A stretch of 64,000 nucleotides of DNA from Paralvinella palmiformis (GCA_025642065.1 JAODUP010000548.1:298501-362500); one strand, 5' to 3'; numbered from the stretch's first letter, positions 49,113 through 62,800 are shown. Numbers and translations are program-made. Notes: a model not told the origin generated them from the letters alone.

Positions 49113-51017
49113 TACACCGTGAGAAAGTCAACCGATCTAAACATTACACAAATAAACCATTATCTGTCTGTAGACTTGTGACCAAACGATATGTAACCAC
49201 TTGTCTGCGGCTCTCGACGCCTCTTTTACTATATCTTAACGCTAAACTCTCGTTCGCACAATATACACCCGAACCACTGATCGTCGTTGGAGTCCCCGAC
49301 CACGATAACATAATCCTCAAACAGACAGATTCCGATCTCCTGCTGAACCACCCACCACTGAACTAACCCGGCAATATCGACAATAGCCCAGACTTCAAAC
49401 GGACTATCGCCAGGTTTGTTAACCCGCGAGCTTAATCTCTCTCTCTCTCTATATATATATATACGGGCGACGTCCCCTCGTTCGTCTAAAACAAGACACA
49501 AACCGGTGAGCGTCTTTAAGTTAAGCCGAGGTTCAGGGGTTGGATCGACCTCGAGATTGACCCCTAAATCCACAATAGCCACTTGTGTTGTCGTCAAGTA
49601 GAGTAATGTTTGGTGTTCCCACAGTCCGAAGTAACTCTATCAGTGAACGACGGGCGGGGGTGGGGGACAACCTCGTACTTATAAGGCATTTAAAGCTATA
49701 CGAGAGAGACGTTATAAAACGCTAGTCTTATAAGGTCTCTCTCTTTCTCGTATGTTATAAGGAGAGAAGTGGTCGTCGGTAGACCAGTTATTTATTATAA
49801 TGTTTGATTTTCCCATTGGATTTGCTTACATATTCCGTTATGATCTATGCTAATCGAGCAGACATGGCGGCTATGATAATGCGATACCTTTGATATTTTG
49901 AATTGCTTACAGCGTGCGGCGGACGTGTTTCGTACGCGAATTCCTTTTTCGATACACAACCCCGTGAGTTAAGCTGGTGAAACGGAAAGGTGGTTTCGAG
50001 TGAAACGGAATTAGTTTTTAGTTTTTAGACATTTTAATGTCTTAAGATCGCACTAAGTGAAACTATAGAGAGATTCTAGGTTTTTGGTCAAATTATGTAT
50101 AATTTTGTATGTATTTATTTTGGTATCAAACGACTAAACGTATTACTATTAGCATATACAGTAAATCGACAATGTCTGACGAATATATTTAGCATCTATA
50201 AGAGACACAGAATAACACAAGAGTTTAATTTTTTTGAATATTTTTTTGAATATTTAAAAAAAAAATTGAATTATTATAAACTATTAAATTTTATTCTGAA
50301 CTTTTACTTACTAATTGAAATAAGTGTTTCACTTTCTTGTGCTATGCTGGTATTTTAATGTATCTATGTATTTTAGTGTTAGTATATGTATGTACATTAG
50401 TGTACAAAATAAATCTAATCAAAATTAATTCAAATCAAAGTTCAATATATGTTGATTATCTTGTTTTATATTTACTGATTTAATTCATTATTCATCTGAG
50501 TGTATGACGTAGTTTAAGGTGTATCTGTCTCGTTATTTGTAATTGTGTTAAGTTGGAAATTTTGAAAGTTGTCCCATATTTGAAAATAATCAAGTTTTAA
50601 TTGTCTACGTCACGATGTAGTTATAACTATATACTGACTCTTAAATGCAGGTAAGAGTGCCGGTATCCATGCATGTAATATTTTACTGTTTCTTTCACTT
50701 ACGGTTGACCAAACTCGTGGGTAATTACCACCACGCGGGAGATCAAAGGGAACCTTTAACGCATAACAGTACCGATAATATGAAATGTAACCGATCTGAG
50801 AGATTTATCTAATTTTGTCAAACGTCACTCGTCCAACTTCTATGAACATGCCGCCGTTATCGGGTATTTATAAACAGTCGATTACGAAACATTTAAATTT
50901 CAGAAGTGACGTAATCTCGTGTAATGACAGTTTGTATGATTGCTCTAACGACTGGTCACGAGTTGGTGAAGGTTTGGTTAATGATCAAAGCAATGGTATA
51001 GATGGAAAAATATTGAC

Positions 51018-51055
<38 letters not shown>

Positions 51056-52541
51056 GGAAATTTTAAATTCTTCCTGATAATTAAAGATAAAGCTACCTTT
51101 ATCAGCTTTGGTACAGTACACGATACTCGTCGGTATGACATAAGAGCTTAGTGATAAATTGATACTATAATGATAAGTGACCAAGTTACGTCACTGATAC
51201 CAAGTTACTAATACTAATACTACTACAGCTACTGCCCCATAACATGCTATAAACTAACTTTAGCTACACGTACACAATATACTAGCCTATGTTGTGTTAA
51301 GTGTATTAATAAATCACCCATGTGATGAAATGTGTTTAACATCTGATAGTATTACAGTAGTTCTAAACGCTGCGTGCGATTTAAAAATATTATTGTCGGC
51401 ATCATGATACTAATGTCATTTTATGTGTGTAATGTATTAGGTTATAAATACCTATTAGGAAGAATTCAATGCGTTATGGCATCCCTGTAGCAACAACAAC
51501 ATTAAGAAAACAAAACAAGGCTTCTAGCTGTAAATGTCACTTTGTTTTATTGTCGTTCGCTTTAATGGTAAAATAAACAAACATAAACCAGTCTTCATCT
51601 TTGTTTACGTTCAGATCGAATTAAACACAGAGAGCAGTCAGAATGTGTGTATCCAATTATTAAATCAACGAATTGATTGCAATTTATGTGATTTTATCTA
51701 AATTGATGACACTTCACGCTGCAATCCAATACTTTGCTAATCTGGAAGAAACGTTACTTTATACAATCCGCAAATGACCTTTTAAGAGTATTTTTATCAT
51801 GGTTGCGTTAATACTGTTATTTCGCACAGTTGCTATATAATATCCATATTATAAATAACCGCAGTGAATATTTAACAGGTAATCAAAAAGCCAGTGATCC
51901 AACAATTATGTATTACATAATTGGGGTTTATTGCAGAAATTTATCTATAGTTTTCCTGAATAAAATATAGGCCCAAGCACCTGCAGATATGTAAACATGA
52001 TATAACTAGCCATTTTTACATACGTTTTTAATTAATCATATTCGACGTATAAGAAAACATGGACTGTAAATAGTTAATATGGGGGGGGGGGGTTAAAAGG
52101 GTCAAAAGGGAACAGAAAAGGGAACGAAAAAAATAACAGAGAAACAAGAAACGCATAGAATGAAAGGTTTTTTCCTTCATATTCTATTTCAGTGAAAATA
52201 AACCTCGCGTAATTGTTGATAAATGACACCTTCACAGGTATGTTGACTAAATTGATCACAGTTCATAGATTTTCCAATTAATACCTCACAGTTTGAGAAC
52301 AGAACAGATAAAGATGATTACGTGCATAATTATTGATGCAGTTATTGTGCAGTAACTCGTGACCATTTGTCAGTTCAAACAATATCGATGTTCTGAAAGA
52401 CATCTACACTGACAATTTTAGCGGTAGAAGGTTTACGACTTTGTACAATAATATATGGATGTTCCGAGGAAGAAACTCTCCCATCTTTGTTGTCATTCTG
52501 TTGTCTGGGAAGCAGTTAAAATGTAGGTCGCCAGTTTGACT
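49112..52541. other. noncoding, AT-rich
   Basis: ORF 49597-49229 (-, 122 aa) crosses a CT/TA microsatellite and has no domain I recognise, so I do not call it a gene. (GT)n is at 51020-51051 and a G run at 52081-52092. Little else. Confidence 0.45.
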
Positions 52542-52724
52542 GGTGCGCCTCCGTGACCTAACTGGTAGCGCGGTTGGACACATATCAATAGCACCTGGGT
52601 TCAAACCCCGGCTGGGCTATGTCTGAAGAGTGTTTCATCTTTCACTTGGCCTCAGTACATTTGCAGGTCGCTCGGCCCATTTAGTCTACCTCGTGCATAA
52701 AAGTGGCCGTAAAACATCAACATT
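52542..52724 (+). mobile_element. SINE family A copy
   Basis: The head GGTGCGCCTCCGTGACCTAAC, B box GGTTCAAACCCC, and body AAGAGTGTTTCATCTTTCAC to AAGTGGCCGTAAAACATCAAC. No clear target-site duplication was seen. Confidence 0.88.
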
Positions 52725-52979
52725 TACATTTACAGAAGATAGTCAGAGTTAAACAATGGGATCATCCAAGATCAACTGTTGATCATCGATACAATTTCAT
52801 GATATATTTGGAGTTTACGGGCAAGATGAGAACTGTTGCAGCAGCAATTTTCTTGCTCATTGTACCATTTATTAGAGCCTTGAAAACTAAACGTGTTCAA
52901 AATCTATTTTCAGCCGTATTACATCATTACAACAGAAACTTAGTAAAATCAGTTTCGTGTTTCCATCTTTCCGTTCACC

Positions 52980-53137
52980 GTGGCGCCTCCGTGGTCTAAT
53001 TAGTTGAGCGTTGGACCACAGATCAATACCACCCGAGTTCGAATCACGGCGTTGGCATATCTGAAGGGTGTTTCATCTTTGACTTCGCTTCATTACCTTT
53101 GGAGGTATAAAAGTGTCCGTAAAACACCAATCGTCAT
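52980..53137 (+). mobile_element. SINE family A copy with 16-bp target-site duplication
   Basis: The head TGGCGCCTCCGTGGTCTAATT, B box GTTCGAATC, and body GAAGGGTGTTTCATCTTTGAC. The segment between GGAGGT and AAAAGTG, present in other copies, is deleted here. It is flanked by CATCTTTCCGTT(C/T)ACC at 52964-52979 and 53138-53153. Confidence 0.92.
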
Positions 53138-53153
53138 CATCTTTCCGTTTACC

Positions 53154-54936
53154 ATAACTAATAGTTGTACCTAGTAATGGAGTATATTGGTAATGTACAA
53201 GAGCTGGTTTGGTTTTTTTTTAATGGTCAGGTCTTGACAAATAGAGGTGTTTAATGTCAACAAGGTAATGTCAATAGTTCGGTGTTGTTTAACTCCATCA
53301 ACAAAATATACCAAGTGAAATAGCTATTGGTGTCGAAGACGGGTCAGGTGCTATCTATATAAAGGGCCACTAGGTGGATTTATGGTGTCCTAGCTAGTAC
53401 TTACACATGATTAGAGTCAGGAAATGAAACGAAAATAAATGAAAATTTAATAAAACACGAACTAGTTTTGTCGTCAATGTTTGCTTCTGGCTTCTTTACA
53501 CATCCGAGGTATGTGGGAAGCTTTGTTTAAGTGAGAGTCAGTCCTCACAATACAACACAAACCATTTCAATTTCGGCTGAAATAACAACACGCACACACA
53601 CACACATACGATGTATGTATGTTAGTAGTATTCGTATGTGTAGACAGCTTTGTTGAGCCGGTTATTTATCAATGTCCCTTCCTATTGAAAGCTAACGAAT
53701 TAGATGGCCCCTGAAATTGTGGTATTAAATACACGTAGATGTTGAAATTAAACCCGGCGGCTTATTATCATTGTACGACGTTATAGGAAAGAAACACAGG
53801 TAAGTATTTTCAAACAAAATATGGCACCGTAGTTTGGTGTTTGTAGTCGGTCTATTTTGCATCAACACAGGTGTTTTCTATAAACACGCACACATCACCA
53901 ATCCTCATTGAGGCCGAAGGTGGTGCCCCCTATCGGAATTGTTTAGATGAGATGGAATACACACAAATGGCCAATGGTCAGTCATCCGTGAACCGCAGTT
54001 GACCACTAAACAGCACAAAAAGAATAGAAAAGACTGAATATTAATTATAGGTTTGTTACCATGGATATTTATCTTTAACTAGAACATTCTATGTAATAAG
54101 ATTGATACGACATCGTGAACAAATTAGGATTGGTCCAAATCCCCCCCCCCGCCCAATTATGAATTTACATACAGAGCAGAAATTCCCAACATCTCTAACT
54201 ACAAATATATTGACGTACTCGTACATTTTACGTCAAGTAGCACATTTATTGTGACTTTGACGTGTTAATACGTTCATTACGTCAGAACTATTTATGTTCT
54301 CGCACAATATGGATGTCACTTCTTCACAAGTATCTCAATATTGTCCCATGTTAAGACCGGGATTTCGACGGAAGTCTGTAGACGTGTACTTCAACAGCAC
54401 GTCGAGGCTCAGCAGAGAATCATTTAATTGGCACACATTGATGAACAATCAACCAGCTTCTCCATACACGTGATACATCGTGAATACACTTACTTAAAGC
54501 TTTGATTATACGTGCCAGTATAAGTGTCAGTTGTCGTTATAGCACATACTACCTCAAGTGTATGGTTTAGTTCCTTAATCTCTATAATTTTAGTGTTCGT
54601 TGTTTGATGAAACTATTTTTTTCTTATCGACGAAGGTTCGATGATTGTTGATGACAAGAGATAATAGTTTATAAAGAGATAGTTACAGTAATAACTAAAT
54701 TATTAATGTTAATATTAGTAATTTATCTAACGTTTTTTACTTTTTTACTATTAATAGTAATATCACCTACATTAGTACAGACACTGAATCCTGCTAATAC
54801 AAGCTTTAGGATGATGATGATGATGATAGGGATGATAATGATGATGATGATGATGAAGATTATGAATTTCTCAAAAGCTACCAATGATAAGTTATGTATT
54901 ATAAGTATTGTCTATATTACGTATCATCATATCCGT
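53154..54936. other. noncoding
   Basis: No gene is recognisable. ORF 54706-54951 (+) begins with a hydrophobic stretch and runs into (GAT)n at 54812-54858; it is probably chance. A C run is at 54141-54153. Confidence 0.45.
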
Positions 54937-55125
54937 ATATTGATTGATTGATTGATTGTTTTATTCAGGTCAGGCTCTGGTCAAATCTGGAACGCGTAGA
55001 TTAGCTGAAACTCGCTACAGATACTGAAACATCCCACAGGTGTGGATAATACTGCGACTCGAGCCCACTAGCTGAAGCTCTGCAGTAGCAATGCGCTACT
55101 AACTCTGCTACGGAGGCGACCGATA
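54937..55125 (-). mobile_element. tRNA-derived SINE-like element, family D, with (ATCA)n tail
   Basis: The minus strand reads CGCCTCCGTAGCAGAGTTAGTAG (A-box-like), GGGCTCGAGTCGC (B-box-like), then CCCACAGGTG/CTGTTTCAGTATCTG-type body sequence, and ends GAATAAAACAATCAATCAATCA. The body differs from family A. Confidence 0.65.
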
Positions 55126-55769
55126 TATCCGTGGTATTAAGTCATCTTAGTATTTTTGAAGAAGAAGAAAAAAACAGTTTGCATTCATCATATCTATGAT
55201 CGATTCTCGCAGTATTACGTTAACATTGTTATACGTGATTAGCCAATAATGACAAAAGGCTATGTGGTCGTTTCGCCTTTGTTGGGAGATAACCGCCTAT
55301 ACGGAAGACCAGGACACGAACCGTATACACGTTGGCACGTCACCGGTCTGATTGTGTTTGAGGAAATAAAACTCTTTTATTGATACTCAGATGTGTAAGT
55401 GATTCTTTTGCTCGATTGCGAGTAAACACCCCGCAAAAATGTGAAGTTTACTCGCTTATTCTATTGCGCTGTTGGGTAAAGAAGGTGTTTGCCGGCTAGC
55501 GAGCGGGGGGGGGGTTTTGGACGATGTTCAAGAAAACACCTTAATGCACAAAGGCACAATGCGCTTCCCTTTTGAGCAAATAATTTACAAGTCTTCAAGA
55601 CCGCTCCAGCAGAAATACTTGACACTAACTATACTTTATAACATACACAAAAAAATATTAGTAGTCTGAACGATAATGACATTAATTTAATCGTCAAGAG
55701 CTTTCCAGAAGTACGACCGTGGTTCCCACGGTATATGTATGTATGTTTATATATATATATGCGTGTGCA

Positions 55770-55803
<34 letters not shown>

Positions 55804-56155
55804 TGTGTGTGTGTGTGTGTTAGATAAATGATATATTGACTTGGACGAAAGCCAAAAGAAAACCCTTCTATAGTGATTAATATTCTATCGTTATATAACG
55901 TTATGCGCATTAGACTTTTGTTTATATCTAGGTATAGACACCTTTCTCTACCTTTCTCTAACTTCAGGGTTTCTTCGTCGTACCTTTCTGCGCCAAAAAG
56001 ACACATTAACGGACAGACAGACAGGCAGACGTGCAGTCCGACAGCCAAAGACACGAAAGACAAGCAGGTTGAAGGGCTAAGATTTCGCATGATGCTGGTT
56101 AAAAAAAAATATTATTATAAAATTTGCATTTCAAGTGTGGTGCATAAATTTGATA
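55126..56155. other. noncoding with (GT)n
   Basis: GT/TA repeats at 55741-55821. ORF 56090-55629 (-) crosses the repeat and lacks a domain. Confidence 0.45.
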
Positions 56156-56797
56156 TCACTCACTCACTCACTCACTCACTCACTCACTCACTCACTCACT
56201 CACTCACTCACTCACTCACTCACTCACTCACTCACACTCACTCATCACTCACTCACTCACTCACTCACTCACTCACTCACTCACTCACTCACTCACCACT
56301 CACCACCACCACTCACCACTCACCACCACTCACTCACTCACTCACTCACCACCACCACTCACCACCACCACTCACCACCACCACCACCACCACCACCACC
56401 ACCACCACCACCACCACCACCACCACCACCACCACCACCACCACCACCACCACCACCACCACCACCACCACTCACCACCACCACCACCACCACCACTCAC
56501 CACCACCACCACCACTCACTCACTCACTCACTCACTCACTCACTCACTCACTCACTCACTCACTCACTCACTCACTCACTCACTCACTCACTCACTCACC
56601 ACCACCACCACCACTCACCACCACCACCACCACTCACCACCACCACCACCACCACCACCACCACCACCACCACCACCACCACCACCACCACTCACCACCA
56701 CCACTCACTCACCACCACCACCACCATCACCACTCCTCACCACCACTCACTCACTCACTCACTCACTCACTCACTCACTCACTCACCCACCAACCCA
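56156..56797. repeat. 640-bp compound (CACT)n / (CAC)n array
   Basis: Long blocks of CACT tetranucleotide alternate with blocks of CAC trinucleotide: CACT 56156-56300, mostly CAC 56300-56515, CACT 56515-56600, CAC 56600-56700, then mixed to 56797. The 337-aa and 224-aa ORFs over it (Thr-His-Ser-Leu, poly-Thr/His/Pro) are repeat artefacts. Confidence 0.95.
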
Positions 56798-57523
56798 CCC
56801 ACCGCCTAAACTCGAGCAAGAAAACCCGGCGATCAAATCACCGATCCTGGTCGAACACAAAGGCTGTGTTGTATATTTTACGATAGAGGTTGTGTTTTTT
56901 CTCGCCCCCTTCCAGGTTTTGTCAGGTGTCAGTTTTAAACACCTGCGAAATTTTAATCAACGCCTTTTACCTCGAAACGAAATGTACTTTCTTTGTTATT
57001 GCGCTGTTCGTCGTCGTGAACAATGCTGGAGGTTTTTTCCGGTAAGAACTGCTTCTGTCAGCTCCTCCCAATCCAGATAAAAACAACCGGAGAAGACTGT
57101 ACATTACCGGAGTCTACGCCATAAGTAATGAATCCTTGTTGAGTGTATATGTGTCGATTGCTGGGCTTTAATCGATCTACGTCCATTGTCGTAAAATACC
57201 CACTTCGAGGTGTCGATGGTACTAGATGTCAACGGGACTAGATAGGAAATCCCACTCGTTGTTTCTAGGCAACGGAGTTATATTACAGCAGCCTGGTTAC
57301 TCCTATACGAGTACGCGTAAATCCTGCTGGAAGATCATCTTTGAGTTGTCTGTACATGGAGAGCGTCGATGTGAGTGAAGGTTACGGGAGTGATAGTATA
57401 CGATGTTGTTTAAATGGTGATCCTTAAACGGCAGTGGTCACTAGTGGATCATATTGAAAGGTATCCACTTGAGTCTATAGTTCTATCGTATTTGTTTAGG
57501 TATATAGGTGAATACGAAAATGT

Positions 57524-57528
<5 letters not shown>

Positions 57529-57560
<32 letters not shown>

Positions 57561-57597
57561 AGAGAGAAAGGGAGAGAGGGAGAGAGGGAGAGAGAGA
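57529..57597. repeat. (CA)n followed by (GA)n / GGGAGA repeats
   Basis: (CA)n at 57529-57556, then GAGA and GGGAGAGA units up to the SINE at 57598. The poly-Ser-Leu ORF is an artefact. Confidence 0.9.
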
Positions 57598-57782
57598 GGA
57601 TGATGATTGATGTTTTTCTTTCCACTTTTGTGCACATGGTAGGCTAATTGGGCCGAGCGACCTCCATAGGTAATGAAGCGAAGTTAAAGACGAAACAACC
57701 TTCAGATATGCCCACGCCGAGATTCGAACACGGGTGGTAGTGTCTATGATCCAACACGCTACCGCTAGACCACGGAGGTGCC
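57598..57782 (-). mobile_element. SINE family A copy (minus) inserted between GA repeats
   Basis: The minus strand has the head GGCACCTCCGTGGTCTAGCGG, B box GTTCGAATC, and body GAAGGTTGTTTCGTCTTTAACTTCG to AAAGTGGAAAGAAAAACATC and an ATCATC tail. GAGAGA-type sequence flanks both sides, which fits a duplication of, or insertion into, a GA tract. Confidence 0.88.
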
Positions 57783-57816
57783 CTGAGAGAAAGAGAACGA
57801 GAGAGAACATTCCGAA

Positions 57817-57849
57817 ACGTCACACACACACACACACACGCGCGCACTC

Positions 57850-57894
<45 letters not shown>

Positions 57895-58354
57895 TCAGTG
57901 TCTCTGTGTGTGTTTGTGTGTGTTTGTGACGTTTTCGTTCACCTATATACGTGTTCATATAGATCTGTTTGCGATGTAATTATGTACACGCGCATGTGTA
58001 GGCACACACGCGTGCTCACACGTGTGACAGCTAGGAATGTGACAGCCGATAACAATTGTTTGCAGTAATACAAAATAAAAGCTTATCTCATTGTACCCAG
58101 TAGGTCTATCACCGTTATGTATATAACAATACAGATGCCCCAGGAGAATAATACATCTTTTCAATGATAATATCAAATAAATATACAAAAGGAGAGTCAT
58201 TTGGGGACATTTTTTCACACCGACAATACTTCGAATTATCTTTCTTTTTAAATAAATGGAAGGTTTTCTTATTTTGCTCAGTCATATACATGTGTGAGTG
58301 TGTGTGAGTGAGTGAGTGTGTGTGATGTGAGTGAGTGTGAGTGAGTGTGTGAGT

Positions 58355-58391
<37 letters not shown>

Positions 58392-58403
58392 CTTCTTCCT
58401 TTT

Positions 58404-58443
<40 letters not shown>

Positions 58444-58464
58444 TGTATGTGTGTGTGTGTGTGT
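57817..58464. repeat. microsatellite cluster (CA, TA, GA, GT, TGAG, CT)
   Basis: (CA)n 57821-57846, (TA)n 57849-57873, (GA)n 57874-57894, GT/GTTT 57902-57928, TGAG/TGTG 58292-58390, (CT)n 58404-58425 and (GT)n 58426-58464. About 58000-58280 is unique AT-rich sequence without a gene. Confidence 0.88.
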
Positions 58465-58479
58465 ACATTGATGGTAATA

Positions 58480-59158
58480 CGTTCTGGATTAAGATATGCA
58501 CAGCTGAGGAATATTACTTAAATTGCATTCTGACTTATCATCTCTAAGAAAGAAAGACTGGGGGCGATTGATGACGGGGATGGCGGGAGAGGGCGGAGGG
58601 GGGGGGGGATAGCTGGGATACTGGAGAGATTCTTTGGATATTTCCATCCTGCTCTGAAATATTCAATTCCTTATTTAAACTATAGATAACACTAATTCTA
58701 ACCACTTGATATACTCATCTGATGAAAATGGTGATAATATTTAACTCTAGTCACGTTACAATCTGTGGATATTTTAACTGTGCGTAGGCGGAAAATCAGA
58801 CATCTGGAGTTACTATAAGACATAATATTGAAATTCCGATCCGGTAACGCGACCCCCCCCCCTCTGTGCGCCAAACACTGAGCCAGCGCGCATATGCTCC
58901 TGTATAATTTAACCAGCTATCTGGCCATCTCCCTCAAAGTGATCTGTGTAAATATACAACCTCAATACGACATTTTTTACAAATCTAAACATTAATTTAT
59001 TTATAACTTGCAAGATATACGTCATAGAGTGACTAAAGTCTTTGTTATTACAACTATCTGAATAAGCTAATAGCCACCGAACACTCGTTTTAGCCAACGT
59101 AATGGTACCCTATATGGCATGGCAAATGTAAATGTTTTGAATTACGGTTGATTTATGA

Positions 59159-59160
<2 letters not shown>
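58480..59160. other. noncoding
   Basis: Nothing recognisable apart from G and C runs near 58598-58608 and 58853-58862. Confidence 0.45.
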
Positions 59161-59196
<36 letters not shown>

Positions 59197-59281
59197 CAAC
59201 AATGATGATAGTACTGTAGATTTTCTAAAGCAACCTTACTACCTGAGCCATTCAAAAACTATGTGCAGCGATATCACATTA
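59161..59281 (-). mobile_element. LINE 3' end relic with (ATT)n tail
   Basis: (AAT)n at 59161-59192 is followed by TTTTCTAAAGCAACCTTACTACCTGAGCCATTCAAAAACTATGTGCAG. This lines up with the 3' UTR at 18283-18335 (AATAAAGCGCCCTTACTAGCAGGAGCCATTCAAAGGCGCTGTACA). It is a second, shorter copy of the same element family in the same orientation. Confidence 0.7.
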
Positions 59282-59552
59282 ACATGGCGTAAATTAAAAC
59301 ATTTTTATAACCAACCTAAAAGAAAACTATTTATCATAGAGTAGACCAAGATGTATATGTTTTGACGGAGTTACATAATAACAGACCTATTGTTTGAATT
59401 GTTCTGTCCTCATGTTAAGATAATAGCTAAATTATTTACCAGCTTAATTTTTTTTGGATGTATTATACTGGCTTAAAACTTTGGTTTTTCGCTACCTTTT
59501 GTTCAATTTTATTAACCAAAATATATCACAAATATGTGCGAATTGAATGTGA

Positions 59553-59697
59553 GGGCGCCTCTCCATAGCCTAACCGGTAGCGTAGTTGGCCACATACCTA
59601 TAGTACACTGGTTCAAACCCCGGCCGGGCTATGTCAGAAGGGTGTTTCATCTTTCACTTCGCCTCATTACCTTTGGCCCATTTAGCCTACCTTGTGC
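59553..59697 (+). mobile_element. SINE family A copy, 3'-truncated
   Basis: The head GGGCGCCTCTCCATAGCCTAACC, B box GGTTCAAACCCC and body GAAGGGTGTTTCATCTTTCAC to TAGCCTACCTTGTGCAC. The final AAAAGTGGCCGTAAAAC segment is replaced by another tRNA-like head. Confidence 0.88.
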
Positions 59698-59853
59698 ACT
59701 CGTGGCCGAGTGATAGCGTGCTGGACTAGAGGTCAATAGGTATCGGGTTCGGTTGTAGTTCGCGGCAGACCCAAATCTTCATTTCATTTCTTTCGGGGGC
59801 TCCTTGGTCTCATTAGCCTATACAATATGCAGAAAGTGGACCCTAAATGAACA
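59698..59853 (+). mobile_element. second tRNA-headed SINE (family B) fused to the previous one
   Basis: TCGTGGCCGAGTGATAGCG (A-box-like) and GGGTTCGGTTG (B-box-like), then TTCATTTCTTTCGGGGGCTC and GCAGAAAGTGGACCCTAAATG. It begins exactly where the family A copy stops. The end GCAGAAAGTGGAC resembles the family A end GTGCAGAAAAGTGGCC. Confidence 0.65.
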
Positions 59854-62800
59854 TTTATTTAATATTCAATGCTTGTTTTAACTGTCGGGAGGGGAGTTCT
59901 ATCCGAAACCTTAGGGTCGGAAAAGGTCTCCTATAGGCACATAATCCATGTTAATTCAATCAGAATTCATTTATGACTAAGTTAACCGTTTAACACATGA
60001 AAGTGAGTAGAAAGTTTGCGGGTGTCGAACAAAGAGCATCATTCTTAGATGCCTCACTCTATTCCTGAAATGGGATGATGCTTGACGTTAATATTTTAAT
60101 GGCTCGCATTACGTGATTAATCAATTCGATTACAGAAACCACGTGAAAACCAATTACCGTATATGATCTGTGACACTAGGACGGCAAATGTCTTGTATGA
60201 AAACATATCGATTATTATACCGTCAAAAGAACGCCCCCCTTCGCGTGTGTGGGATTTAATAAGACATGCCCAAGCCGGGTAAGTATATTGACAGTTATAA
60301 CAATACGTTAACGGGTCAACAGTAAAGTCAATGGGCATTGTTTCATTTTCGAGCGGACGCCTCGACAACGGACGAACTGAACCGCACATCGTCGAACGCT
60401 TTGTGCAGTCACATCCGTCTAGGTATGTAGGAAGGAGAACGGCGAAAGACAACACTACCGTGTCACCGTCTGTAATAACCTAACATCGGGCGTAATTTGT
60501 TAGAATGGCTTCCATTAGCCGCCCATAACGGCTCGGTTATAACTGAAACAACAAGGCCCTCTGGGTGGACTGATGGCAAGGCCAATAGATTTCAATTGTC
60601 AGACGGGCCGGAGAGATAGTGTTTTAGTGTAAATTGCGCATGATTTAATTGCATCCGAAAACGAACTGACAGGTCGGCCATTGTTTGTGCTGGGAGGCTG
60701 CCTCGAGTCGGGGAGGCGGAGGGGTCACCGAAATGGCGCGGAAGCTTAACGAGTAACCAATTAGCGTTGTGGCAACGATAATGACGTAATATCCTGTTAT
60801 AATTTCCTGCCACGATCCAAATTAGCGCCGCTTAGAATAACTGGAATTAGGCCCGAAGTGGCGTCGACTATTACAGCTAACGTGGATGACGTCGACCGGT
60901 TTCTTTATTTTCGTTTCCATTTCCGGTTTTTATTGCGGCAGAATAAAGTCGGGTGTAATGGCGGAGAACGCTTTCAGCCTCGTGGAAGCGTCTATTGTAA
61001 GAACGACTTAGAGGATTCTTATCAGATTGTTTTGTTCCCACAATACCCGGATCTATTCTACTCATCTTATATGTATATAAGCTTTATTGGGTACTTGAGA
61101 GGCCCGAAGTCCGTGGTACGAAGTAGTTAGACTATTTACGTTATATGATGGGTTATTAATAGTCCACTCACATTATAAATAAGTTCGTCGAAAATATTAA
61201 TTACTCGAAATGGAATGCTACTTTATAATACTTGTTTGTTTTCTATTCCAAATTCTAACTTTATTTAGATTTTATCCCCACGATGAGGCAATAAATTCCA
61301 GATCGTCTGCGTCTCCTCTATTTCGGGCAGATAGCCAAGTAAAAACTGGACTGATACCTCTCTCGGTTTGAGCTATGGACGTTTACAGCGTACAAGGGCG
61401 GATCCTCATACCATAAGACGTATAGCAAGTATCTGGCTACTGACTTCTGACTGATACTAACAGACAAAGGATGGTAGCTAGATAGTGTGATGTTTAAGTT
61501 TGTATTCGTCATCTCAGCCAAACCATATGTGGATGTTATTTGGACGATATCAGGCGAAGGATTTAGTCTTGTTAGCAATATGGTGATGGAGGTTGATTTT
61601 CTGAGATTATATTATATGTGCGCAGCGTGGTCGGATGGTCGGGTCAGGGAATCAAATAGATGACGTGCGAAGAATTTAATTTTCTGCACACGAACAGAGA
61701 TGAATGCGATCTAACCGCGACATCCCTTGGCCATTGATTAGAACTAAAAATAGCCGATGGCGTTGCGGCAGACGTAAACGATTGCCGATCTTTTACGATA
61801 AACGACCAACTCTCCTTACAGACGCTAAGTGATTCTATTGTACTATAATAAGTGATGGTCGTTTAGTGATGTATTAAACCACTCATATTTCTTCTCTTTC
61901 TTCATTGTCGATCGATTTCCATCCGAGCCCGAACCGAATGAAGTGACTCTGGCTAACTTCTGACACTTCAATGGCTAGCTCGATGCTGTGTGTGTGTTCA
62001 TCATTCACTGCCGATTTTATGCACCGCGCCATCTACTTCTGTTTATTCTGAAACTCCGACAAAGAAACTTCAATTTTAGATGGAACACTTCACTCGGTCA
62101 GTTTTAAACGTGCATAGTCTACGATCGGCCCAAAATGGCGGTTAGCGTCTTCAGTTTCTCCCGAGTAAATTGTTTGTTATCATTACGCTTAGATATTATA
62201 TTCTCCATAAACTAAGATCTGTCTAACGTATAACACAACCCTAGCTATGGAAATTCGCCTTTACCCGAGTTAGGTAGCTGCTGGTGGTCCAGCCAGACGA
62301 AGTGAGTGGGTACGACTTTTTGTCATGCGCAGTCTATATCAAGTCGAAGACAATATTGCGCATATCTGATAATTATGTAAAAATTATCGTATACGAGTAT
62401 CCCCAATCGACACCCCATCTAAGGAACCGACCCAACAAACGCTCTTCGACGATGACAAGTACGATGTCACCGAGATGTCACTGATAGACAAACCACGCAT
62501 TTGTCATCCGAAGAGAATCTGGGGCTACATCTGTATTTAAATAACTATCGCCATTAGAGTGCTTTTAGCAGTTGTTATCCAAGTAATTAGAATCTCGTAT
62601 AACACAGATAATGTCTATTTATGTCTACATCGATGTAGCAATTTCATAAATCGTTTTAATATCAGCATCTTATTGTGAATAACGTTGCGGTCAAACGCTC
62701 TACGTATATGAAGTCTATTGATGTTCCAATCGATAAATTATTGGCAAAGAAAAGAAACAATACCGTCGTGACACTTCGCTGATTGTTGGACGACTTAAAT

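Noticed and set aside
49229..49597. 122-aa minus ORF
   Set aside because: Interrupted by a CT/TA microsatellite read as RERER, with no recognisable domain; coding status not supported.
55873..56886. 337-aa and 224-aa ORFs, the longest open frames in the right half
   Set aside because: They consist almost wholly of Thr-His-Ser-Leu, poly-Thr, poly-His and poly-Pro from the CACT/CAC array; all frames are open through such repeats.
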